64,000 nucleotides of DNA from Rhodospirillales bacterium (lineage in GTDB: Bacteria; Pseudomonadota; Alphaproteobacteria; Rhodospirillales; Shumkoniaceae): NCBI GenBank assembly GCA_018432935.1, contig JAHDSF010000024.1:62001-126000 (forward strand). The letters are read 5' to 3'. The notes beneath the pieces are model-generated. The model searched no databases and was not told the origin of the DNA. It saw only the letters and a list, made by a program, of their open reading frames with translations. The position numbers and the translations under genes were made by a program. This document shows positions 31,704 through 38,380 of this stretch, piece by piece; position 1 is the first letter of the stretch, and the number at the start of each line of letters is the position of its first letter.

Positions 31704-32177
31704 TCACACCAGATGGCTGCGCAGCATCCAGGCCGCCTTCTCGTGAACCTGCATCCGCTGCGTCAGGAGATCGGCGCTCGGCTCGTCACCGGCCTTGACG
31801 ACGACCGGGAAGATCGACCGTGCGGTGCGGACCACCGCCTCCTGGTCCTTCACCAGGATGCGGAGCATGGCGTCGGCCGAGGGAACCCCCGCCTCTTCCT
31901 TGATCGAGCTCAGCTCGGCGAACTGCTTGTAGCTGCCCGGTGCCGGCAAGCCCAGGGCGCGGATGCGCTCGGCGATCTCGTCGACCGCCGCAGCCAACTC
32001 GGTATACTGCTGCTCGAACATGGCGTGCAGCGAGTTGAACTGCGGTCCGGTCACGTTCCAGTGGAAGTTGTGCGTCTTCAGGTAGAGCGTATAGGTGTCC
32101 GCGAGCAGGCGGGACAGCCCTTCGCCGATCTGCTTCCGCGCCGCATGTTCGATCCCGATGTCGATGTCGTGTTCCAT
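31704..32177 (-). CDS. dps: Dps-family ferritin (DNA protection during starvation)
   Basis: 157 residues, typical Dps length. The intersubunit ferroxidase ligands have the E. coli spacing: His39 (THNFHWNVTGP), His51, Glu55 (HAMFEQQYTEL), Asp66 and Glu70. It oxidises Fe(II) with hydrogen peroxide and stores the iron, shielding DNA. The N-terminus is short and only mildly charged, so direct DNA binding is uncertain. GGAGGCGG supports the start. Confidence 0.93.
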   Translation of the reverse strand: MEHDIDIGIEHAARKQIGEGLSRLLADTYTLYLKTHNFHWNVTGPQFNSLHAMFEQQYTELAAAVDEIAERIRALGLPAPGSYKQFAELSSIKEEAGVPSADAMLRILVKDQEAVVRTARSIFPVVVKAGDEPSADLLTQRMQVHEKAAWMLRSHLV

Positions 32178-32227
32178 GATTCCGCCTCCGTTTATTCACA
32201 TGCGTCTAATTCGCATCTCGCAGCTAT

Positions 32228-32261
32228 GATATAGCATTACGTTTTGCGGAACGCAAGCGTC
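32228..32261 (-). promoter_or_regulatory. Promoter of dps with overlapping inverted repeat
   Basis: On the minus strand TTGCGT (32256-32251), a 17-base spacer and TATATC (32233-32228) make a good sigma-70 promoter. The inverted repeat TTGCG-N3-CGCAA overlaps the -35, where a repressor such as an iron or peroxide regulator might bind. Confidence 0.5.
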
Positions 32262-32332
32262 CACGATGACTTTTTCCGTCCGCCCCGCGGGCGGAGGTAG
32301 CGGCAAGGCAGTGACGCGCGGACCAGCGCGCC

Positions 32333-33496
32333 TCAGATCACCGGACCGGTGACATAGATATCCATCGCCCGCGTGTAACCGGTGATCTCGGCCCTGGTGC
32401 GGGCGCCGGAAGCGACCTCGAGGATGAACTGGAGAAGGCGCTCCCCGGCTTGCGGCAGGCTCTCGGTCCCCTCGATCACCCCGGTCACCGACATGTCCAT
32501 GTGATCATGCATGCCGACCCAGGTTTTCGGGTTGCCGGTCAACTTGACGACCGGCACGAACGGAAAGCCCTGCGGTGCGCCGCGCCCGGTGGCGAACGCG
32601 ATGACGTTGCAGCCCGCCGCCGCCAGCCCGGTCAGGATCTCGGGCTCGCGGCCGGGCGAGTCCATGACCACCAGGCCCTTGACCTGCGGCCGTTCGCCAT
32701 ACTCGTAGGCCGCCTGGATCGGCGCCGTCCCGCCCTTGGCGATCGCCCCCAGCGACTTCTCCTCGATGGTCGTTAGCCCGCCCTTGATGTTGCCGCCGGA
32801 GGGCTGCCCGCCCCGCATGTCGCAGCCGACCGCCTTTGCCCGCTCCTCCATTCGCTCGACCATGGCCAGGATGCGCTCGCCGACTTCCTTTGTGGCGGCG
32901 TGGCGGGCGACGATATGCTCGGCACCGATGAACTCGGTCACCTCGCCGAGGATCGATGTGCCGCCGCCGGCGACGACCAGATCCGACGCAACCCCGATCG
33001 CCGGGTTCGCCGACAGACCCTGCGTGGTGTCCGAAGCGCCGCACTTCAGCCCCAGCACGATGTCCGCAAGCCCACAGCGGACCGTCTTCTGGCGCGAGGC
33101 CTCGGCCACCATGTCCTGGACGATCAGGGTCCCCTCGGCCTTGGTCCGGGCGGCGCCCCCGCTTTCCTGAACGCAGACCACTTCGACCCGCTTTCCGGTG
33201 GCACGGATCCCGGCGGCGATCTCGTCGACGGCCATGCTTTCGCAGCCGAGACTGACCAGCAGGACGGCGGACAGGTTCGGGTTGCTGCCGAGCCCGGTCA
33301 GGACGTCCCGGACCCGCACGATGTCGGGCAGGGTGCGGCCGCAGCCCTGGTGGTGAATGAAGCTGACCGCGCCCTCGACCTGGCGGGCGATGTCCTCGGC
33401 AACCTCGTTGACGCAGACGACGGTCGACAGGACGCCGACGTAGTTGCGGGTCCCCACCTGGCCGTCGGGACGCCGGTACCCTTGGAATTCCCGCAT
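32333..33496 (-). CDS. UxaA-family (altronate/galactarate-type) dehydratase, large subunit
   Basis: 387 residues from the ATG at 33496 after GTGGAGGCGAC; a GTG at 33511 overlapping the upstream stop (GTGA) is also plausible. Family features: GYRRPDGQVGTRNYVGVLST, FIHHQGCGR, LLVSLGCES, VLGLKCGASDTTQGLSANPA and GNIKGGLTTIEEKSLGAIAK. Cysteines in CGR, GCE and KCG are probable Fe ligands. It dehydrates a sugar acid to a 2-keto-3-deoxy acid. It is the second gene of a two-gene operon with its SAF-domain partner. Confidence 0.88.
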   Translation of the reverse strand: MREFQGYRRPDGQVGTRNYVGVLSTVVCVNEVAEDIARQVEGAVSFIHHQGCGRTLPDIVRVRDVLTGLGSNPNLSAVLLVSLGCESMAVDEIAAGIRATGKRVEVVCVQESGGAARTKAEGTLIVQDMVAEASRQKTVRCGLADIVLGLKCGASDTTQGLSANPAIGVASDLVVAGGGTSILGEVTEFIGAEHIVARHAATKEVGERILAMVERMEERAKAVGCDMRGGQPSGGNIKGGLTTIEEKSLGAIAKGGTAPIQAAYEYGERPQVKGLVVMDSPGREPEILTGLAAAGCNVIAFATGRGAPQGFPFVPVVKLTGNPKTWVGMHDHMDMSVTGVIEGTESLPQAGERLLQFILEVASGARTRAEITGYTRAMDIYVTGPVI

Positions 33497-33507
33497 GTCG
33501 CCTCCAC

Positions 33508-33810
33508 TCACGCCGGCCGGACGAGGTCGCCGCGACCCCGCAGGCTCTCGATGTTCTGGACGTGGGCGTGCGACCCCTTGGCAATATCCGCGGTGGCCCG
33601 CCCGATCACCTCGCCGTACTTGAGCACGTCGTCGCCCCGCGCGATGTCGCGCAGCGCGAATTTGTGGCCGAAGGCGATCGCCTCTGCGAGGGTAACGGCA
33701 ACCGTGCTCTGATCGACCCCGACGGTCGCCACCTCGCCCGCGGCGAAGTCCCGCAGCGCGGTCGCCACGTTGTCCTCCGCCCGCAGTGCTATCGCATCGC
33801 GTTTCGTCAT
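33508..33810 (-). CDS. UxaA-family dehydratase, SAF-domain small subunit
   Basis: 100 residues, matching the free N-terminal SAF domain of altronate dehydratases (DNVATALRDFAAGEVATVGV, LAEAIAFGHKFALRDIARGD, VLKYGEVIGRATADIAKGSH). In E. coli UxaA this is fused to the large part; here it is a separate gene translated with it. Product keto-deoxy acids could feed the HpcH-type aldolase at 24581. Confidence 0.88.
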   Translation of the reverse strand: MTKRDAIALRAEDNVATALRDFAAGEVATVGVDQSTVAVTLAEAIAFGHKFALRDIARGDDVLKYGEVIGRATADIAKGSHAHVQNIESLRGRGDLVRPA

Positions 33811-33942
33811 CGTTCCCCCCCGCTCATGTCAGCTCCCAGCGTGATCCAAGCGGCGACGGCGATCCAGCCAAATCGCAGACGAGCGTGGGATTGTGCGGCG
33901 CCGGACCCATCTTTGACGCGTGAGCCCAGCGCGGAACGCGGA

Positions 33943-34167
33943 ATGAGCCTCGAAGCACGGGTCGAATGCCATGCCGGCCATCGCGGCGAGGAGACGCCGC
34001 GGCGCTTTTCGTTCGGCGGGCGAGTGATCGAGGTGGTCGAAGTGATCGACGCCTGGCTCGCCCCCGACCACCGCTATTTCAAGCTGCGCGGCGACGACGG
34101 CGCCAGCTACATCCTGCGCAACCAGGCCGGATGCTGGGAGCTGACCATGTACGATCGCGCGCGGTGA
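33943..34167 (+). CDS. Small conserved hypothetical protein
   Basis: 74 residues beginning MSLEARVECHAGHRGEETPR, with VIEVVEVIDAWLAPDHRYFK and DDGASYILRNQAGCWELTMY. I recognise this as a conserved small protein type of environmental proteobacteria but know no function. It has predicted beta-strand-rich character and no membrane segment. The start is supported by the conserved N-terminus; the upstream GCGGAA is a weak ribosome site. Confidence 0.7.
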   Translation: MSLEARVECHAGHRGEETPRRFSFGGRVIEVVEVIDAWLAPDHRYFKLRGDDGASYILRNQAGCWELTMYDRAR

Positions 34168-34257
34168 GGCGCCGGCCGGCAGGACGCGCTTTTGCGGATG
34201 AATGAATGCGGTCCCGCCGACGTCTGCTTCACCAGAAAGGCAGACAGGAGAACCGCA

Positions 34258-34449
34258 ATGCCCGCCAAATCCAAAGCGCAGCAGAAGGCCGCCGGAGCCG
34301 CCCTCGCCGCCAAGCGCGGCGAACAGAAGGTCGGCGACCTCAAGGGCGCCTCGAAATCGATGTACGAATCGATGGACGAGAGGCAGCTCGAGGAGTTCGC
34401 CTCGACGAAGCGGAAAGGCAAGCCGGAACACGCCTCGAAGTCCAAGTAG
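34258..34449 (+). CDS. DUF3008 family protein
   Basis: The ATG at 34258 with CAGGAG upstream gives 63 residues: MPAKSKAQQKAAGAALAAKR, KGASKSMYESMDERQLEEFA and STKRKGKPEHASKSK. This matches DUF3008, tiny Lys/Ala-rich proteins, probably stress-related and possibly nucleic-acid-binding. A longer frame from 34192 adds 22 unlikely residues. Confidence 0.85.
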   Translation: MPAKSKAQQKAAGAALAAKRGEQKVGDLKGASKSMYESMDERQLEEFASTKRKGKPEHASKSK

Positions 34450-34491
34450 GCTCCGGCGCACCCCTCATCGCCAGCAAGAAGGAGACGGGCC

Positions 34492-35490
34492 ATGACCGCA
34501 CGGGTGGCCATCAACGGCCTCGGCCGTATCGGCCGGGCGGCCCTCAAGATTGTGCTCGACGACAACGATCTCGAACTGGTCGCGGTGAACGACATCGCGG
34601 CGACGGAGAACCTCGCCTACCTCCTGAAATACGACACCGTCTACGGCCGCTACCACAAGCCGGTCGCCGCCGCCGACGGGACCCTCCTGATCGCGGACAA
34701 GGAGTACAAGGTCCTGAACGAAAAGGACCCGGCCAAGTTGCCGTGGCGCGACCTCGGCATCGACGTCGTGTTCGAGTGCACGGGCCGCTTCACCAACAAG
34801 GAAGACCTGGAGAAGCACGTCCGCGCCGGCGCCCGCTACGCCATCCTGTCCGCCCCCGAGAAAGGGGGCGGCGTGAGCACCGTCGTGCACGGCGTCAACG
34901 CGGCGGACGCAGAAACCCGGGTCATCTCGTGCGCGAGCTGCACCACCAACGCCATCACGCCGGTGGTCGAGGTGATGGGGCGCCGCATCGGCGTCCGCAA
35001 GGCGATCATGACGACGGTCCACGCCTATACCTCCAGCCAGGCGATCGTCGACATGCCGGCGAGGAAGATGCGCCGCGGCCGCGCGGCGGCAGCCAACCTC
35101 GTGCCGGCCTCGACCGGGGCCGCGATCGCGACCGCCAAGGCGCTGCCGCAGTACCAGGGCAGGTTCGACGGCCTCGCCATCCGCGCCCCGATCCCGGTCG
35201 GCTCGATCGCCGACATCACCTTCGTCACCGAACGCGCGACCAGCGCCGACGAGGTCAACGGGATCTTTCGGGAAGAGGCGCAGAGCAACCGCTACCGGGG
35301 CATCCTGGCGGTCGCCGAGGATCCCATCGTGTCGGCCGACATCGTCCGGGATTCCCATGCCGCGACCGTCGACCTCGAGAGCACCAAGGTAGTCGACGGC
35401 GACCTGGTGAAGGTTCTCAGCTGGTACGACAACGAGTGGGGCTATGCATCGCAGATGGTGCGGGAAGCCCACCGGATGGCCGCCGCCTGA
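34492..35490 (+). CDS. gap: Type I glyceraldehyde-3-phosphate dehydrogenase
   Basis: 332 residues, standard length. NAD-binding INGLGRIGR at the N-terminus, catalytic cysteine in ISCASCTTN, histidine in TTVHAYTSSQ, PASTGAA and the closing SWYDNEWGYASQMV. It performs the central glycolytic/gluconeogenic oxidation in the cytoplasm. It stands alone, not with pgk, and follows DUF3008 by 42 bases. It may be a second, stress-linked copy rather than the main enzyme; that is inference from its neighbours. Confidence 0.95.
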   Translation: MTARVAINGLGRIGRAALKIVLDDNDLELVAVNDIAATENLAYLLKYDTVYGRYHKPVAAADGTLLIADKEYKVLNEKDPAKLPWRDLGIDVVFECTGRFTNKEDLEKHVRAGARYAILSAPEKGGGVSTVVHGVNAADAETRVISCASCTTNAITPVVEVMGRRIGVRKAIMTTVHAYTSSQAIVDMPARKMRRGRAAAANLVPASTGAAIATAKALPQYQGRFDGLAIRAPIPVGSIADITFVTERATSADEVNGIFREEAQSNRYRGILAVAEDPIVSADIVRDSHAATVDLESTKVVDGDLVKVLSWYDNEWGYASQMVREAHRMAAA

Positions 35491-35531
35491 GCCCCTTCCC
35501 TTCCGGCATGAAGGTCCTTCCGGGCGGCCGT

Positions 35532-35573
35532 CCCGTCCCCCCGCACCGCCGACGCGGGCCGCGGGGGGACGGG
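35532..35573 (+). terminator. Strong hairpin terminator after gap
   Basis: A perfect 13-base-pair stem (CCCGTCCCCCCGC / GCGGGGGGACGGG) encloses a 16-base loop shortly after the gap stop. There is no T-run. Confidence 0.6.
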
Positions 35574-35594
35574 GCAATCAGTGGACTGTTCATG

Positions 35595-35912
35595 CTAGCG
35601 GCCGCGCATCCGCCATCGCTTCCGCAGGGCACGCCACTTGTCCTCCGTCCAGATCAGGAATCGACCCGCCGGCTTCTGGAGGAACGGCACGTCCTGGGCG
35701 ATCAGCAGAAACCCGATCGGCAGCATCTCGATCCCGAGCACCGGCAGAAACCACAGGAAGCTGCCGAGGATGAAGAAGATCCCCACCGGGAGACGGATGT
35801 AGCGCTTCTCCGGGTCTCGCAGCCAACGGAGAGTGCGCGACAGCCAGTCGGGGGTGTCTTCCTCGAGCCGCCTGAAGCCTTCCTCGAGTTCATCCTTGCG
35901 GCGGTCGTTCAT
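35595..35912 (-). CDS. Small two-span membrane protein of unknown function
   Basis: 105 residues. A charged N-terminus (NDRRKDELEEGFRRLEEDTP) precedes two hydrophobic segments, roughly YIRLPVGIFFILGSFLWFLP and VLGIEMLPIGFLLIAQDVPF, and a basic tail EDKWRALRKRWRMRGR. Similar small proteins occur in alphaproteobacteria; no function is known. It lies 24 bases upstream of sodC on the same strand only in the sense of position: sodC ends at 35937, so this gene follows sodC and may share its transcript. Confidence 0.7.
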   Translation of the reverse strand: MNDRRKDELEEGFRRLEEDTPDWLSRTLRWLRDPEKRYIRLPVGIFFILGSFLWFLPVLGIEMLPIGFLLIAQDVPFLQKPAGRFLIWTEDKWRALRKRWRMRGR

Positions 35913-35936
35913 GCGCGGAGGCCCACCCCCGCGTCC

Positions 35937-36476
35937 CTACCTGAGCGCCACACTGCCTTCCCGGATCACGCCGCAGGCGATGCGATCGCCGGCGTTGCCG
36001 GCGGGCTGGCTGACGTAGTCGTCCGCCCCAGAGTGCACGACGAAGGCCGACCCGTCGTCGTCGAACAGCGTGTTGTCATTGTCGCCGAGCGAGACCCGGC
36101 GGGTGAAGAACTCGACTTCGATCTGGCCCGACTGCGGAACGTGGATGTTGGGCAGGTCGCCCGCATGGGGGCCGTTAGGCGCCTTGTATCCATGCTCGGC
36201 CGAGGCCGGCGCGAAGTGGCTTCCGGCAGCCTCGAACGAGGGCTGGCAGGCGCCGGTCTGATGGATGTGGAAGGCGTGGTTCCCCGGCGGCAGCTTGTCG
36301 AAACGCGCGTGGATGAGCACGCCGCTGTCCGTCTCCGTCAGCTGCGCCTGACCGACCTGCTGGCCGGCGCCGTCGACGAAGCGTGCGTTCGCCGCTTCCT
36401 GGGCGAACGCCGAACCAGCCCCAAAGGCGATCAGGGCGGCTGCCGCGGCGAGATGGCGCAAGGATTTTTGCGTCAT
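35937..36476 (-). CDS. sodC: Periplasmic Cu/Zn superoxide dismutase
   Basis: The ATG at 36476 (AGGAG upstream) gives 179 residues with a Sec signal peptide (LRHLAAAAALIAFGAGSAFA-QE). Metal ligands are seen in GNHAFHIHQTGACQPSFEAA, GSHFAPASAEHG and SAFVVHSGADDY, and the catalytic arginine region in GNAGDRIACGVI; the disulfide cysteines are present. It removes superoxide in the periplasm. The PRC-barrel gene upstream on the same strand ends 69 bases away. Confidence 0.92.
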   Translation of the reverse strand: MTQKSLRHLAAAAALIAFGAGSAFAQEAANARFVDGAGQQVGQAQLTETDSGVLIHARFDKLPPGNHAFHIHQTGACQPSFEAAGSHFAPASAEHGYKAPNGPHAGDLPNIHVPQSGQIEVEFFTRRVSLGDNDNTLFDDDGSAFVVHSGADDYVSQPAGNAGDRIACGVIREGSVALR

Positions 36477-36545
36477 GGCGTTTCTCCTGGTTATCGGGAA
36501 GAGAGACCATTCTCTCCGGCCAAGGGCGGCGCGCCACAACATAGG

Positions 36546-37322
36546 TTAACGGTCCGCCCCCGGCCGGCCGAGCTGGAACGGCTCCATCACCGCCACCTCC
36601 CCCCTCGAGAACGGAAACCGCCATGCTCCGCGCCTGCGGTCGTATGCCTCGGCATCGTAGGGAAAGGCGAAATGGGACTTCCCTCCTTCGAACCCCCCGG
36701 TCGGCTGGGTCACCACGGCAAGCAGCCGACCGTTTTGGGCAAACAGCAGGTCGTCCACGAAGCCGTAACCCTCGTCGTCGCCGAGCGTGGCGTAGGCCTG
36801 CGTCAGCTCGGTGAACCGGAACGGCCTGACGTCCGCGGCCTCATCCCGGCCGAACAGGCTGAACTCGTCGACGTTGTCCTCGGATACCGGGATCGAGACC
36901 TGCGTCAGCCCCGGCAGCAGCGTCATGTCCTTCCAGGCGACGCGAAGATGGTTCTCGCCGAAGCCGAGGAAACCCCCTGTCTCGACGATGATGCCGTCGA
37001 TCCGGGCGTCCTGGCCGACCAGGATGTTGCGGACTTGCCCGATCTCGCCCCCGTCGCGCCCGACCACCTCGGCTCCCATGAGTTGCGACCCCAGCCAGCC
37101 GCCCTTGAGGTTGCCGAGGTTCCACTGCCGGACCGCCTCGGCCGTCTCCGCCTCGTTGCGGCGGGCCTCCGACGGAAGCGACCGGCCCTGCTTGAGGGCA
37201 GGCTGGCCGGTGACGTCGTCCGGGGGAACCCCGTCCGATGTGTTCTGCGCCGCGGCCGGCAATGCGATCAGAATTCCCAATGCGGTAACGAAGGACCGCA
37301 AGTCGAGCTTTCCTTCCAGCAT
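36546..37322 (-). CDS. Exported PRC-barrel protein (copy 1)
   Basis: 258 residues with a signal peptide (LRSFVTALGILIALPAAAQN). Two PRC-barrel-like repeats: one around LGSQLMGAEVVGRDGGEIGQ and VRNILVGQDARIDGIIVETG, the second around YATLGDDEGYGFVDDLLFAQ and GRLLAVVTQPTGGFEGGK. It is a homologue of the divergent gene at 37594. PRC-barrel proteins scaffold RNA processing or photosynthetic complexes, but exported ones are common in Rhodospirillales and Methylobacteriaceae as stress proteins of unknown role. Confidence 0.87.
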   Translation of the reverse strand: MLEGKLDLRSFVTALGILIALPAAAQNTSDGVPPDDVTGQPALKQGRSLPSEARRNEAETAEAVRQWNLGNLKGGWLGSQLMGAEVVGRDGGEIGQVRNILVGQDARIDGIIVETGGFLGFGENHLRVAWKDMTLLPGLTQVSIPVSEDNVDEFSLFGRDEAADVRPFRFTELTQAYATLGDDEGYGFVDDLLFAQNGRLLAVVTQPTGGFEGGKSHFAFPYDAEAYDRRRGAWRFPFSRGEVAVMEPFQLGRPGADR

Positions 37323-37593
37323 GCACTCTCCTGCGCATTCGATGATCTCTCACAGTTGCAGTTGGTGATCCGAATGCGGATTCGCTCCAGGCATTGTTGA
37401 TGTCCTACCGTTAGCATGTCTTACATTTCAGAATAACCCGCACGTTTGCACTTTTGACTAGTCGCTTCCGAACGACCTTCACTACCGGAAGCAGGGGCGG
37501 GCAACAGCATTAGGAAGGCCCGCCTTGCTTCCTTCCGGCACGGGCCAAGATTGATCCCCAGAGCGTTAGGCCAACGTACGAAAGGAGGTCACG
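37323..37593. promoter_or_regulatory. Divergent promoter region of the two PRC-barrel genes
   Basis: 271 bases between two divergently read paralogues. It includes an AT-richer patch at 37395-37455 (for example TTAGCATGTCTTACATTTCAG) where promoters are expected. An imperfect inverted repeat (GGAAG...CTTCC) occurs around 37490-37545. I could not assign specific -35/-10 pairs. Confidence 0.35.
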
Positions 37594-38370
37594 ATGAACC
37601 GCATCGGACGGAACCTGACGGTTTTTGCCACCGCCCTGGGGCTCGCCTCGGTACCGGCAGGGTTTGCCGGCGCCGCGGATGACACCCCGCAGACCGGACA
37701 GACGCAGCAGTCCGGACAGCAGGCCACGCAGGCCGGGGCGGCGCAGTCCGGCGAGGCAACGTCGGCGGCACGAAGCGCCGATGTCGACCTCAGCAACTGG
37801 GACCCCGGCACCCTGGCCAACGGCTGGCGGGCGTCCGCGCTGATGGATGCCGACGTCTACGGAACCGGCGGCGAGCAGATCGGCGAGGTCCACAACCTGA
37901 TCGTCAACGCGGACGGCCAGATCAACAGCATCATCGTCGAGGCAGGCACCTTCCTGGACATCGGCGACAACCACTTCCGCGTATCCTGGAACGACCTCCA
38001 GGTAGCGCCCGACCTCGACCGCGTCAACGTGCCGGTGAGTGAGGCCAACGTCGACCAGTTCAGCCTGTTCGAGGGCGAGCAGCTCAGCCGTCCGGTCGGC
38101 ACGGACGAGTACCGCTTCACCGAGCTCGTCGGCACCACCGCCAGCCTGCAGGACGGGATCGGCTACGGGATGGTCGACGACCTGGTCTTCTCGCCCGAGG
38201 GTGAGCTGAACGCCATCGTGGCCCAGCCCAGGGTCGGTACCGGCTGGTATGCGTTCCCGTACCGCAGAGGCATGTACGACCGCCAGGCGGGGGCGTGGAA
38301 CTTCCCGTTCTCCCAGGAGGGCGTGACGGTGCTCCAGCCGTACCAGGTCGACCAGGCTGCGGGCGGCTGA
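37594..38370 (+). CDS. Exported PRC-barrel protein (copy 2)
   Basis: 258 residues, ideal ribosome site AAGGAGGTCACG. A signal peptide (LTVFATALGLASVPAGFAGA-AD) is followed by a Gln/Ser/Thr-rich linker (QTGQTQQSGQQATQAGAAQS) and two PRC-barrel-like repeats (ALMDADVYGTGGEQIGEVHN, IIVEAGTFLDIGDNHFRVSW; then GYGMVDDLVFSPEGELNAIV). It shares layout and motifs with copy 1 (NVDQFSLF versus NVDEFSLF; NFPFSQEGV versus RFPFSRGEV). The stop is 10 bases from the convergent fusion gene. Confidence 0.88.
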   Translation: MNRIGRNLTVFATALGLASVPAGFAGAADDTPQTGQTQQSGQQATQAGAAQSGEATSAARSADVDLSNWDPGTLANGWRASALMDADVYGTGGEQIGEVHNLIVNADGQINSIIVEAGTFLDIGDNHFRVSWNDLQVAPDLDRVNVPVSEANVDQFSLFEGEQLSRPVGTDEYRFTELVGTTASLQDGIGYGMVDDLVFSPEGELNAIVAQPRVGTGWYAFPYRRGMYDRQAGAWNFPFSQEGVTVLQPYQVDQAAGG

Positions 38371-38380
38371 GCCGACCCGT

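Noticed and set aside
34206..37400. Plus-strand open frame of 1064 codons spanning gap, sodC and a PRC-barrel gene
   Set aside because: It is a GC-rich shadow crossing clear genes on both strands and several hairpins; the product is low-complexity.
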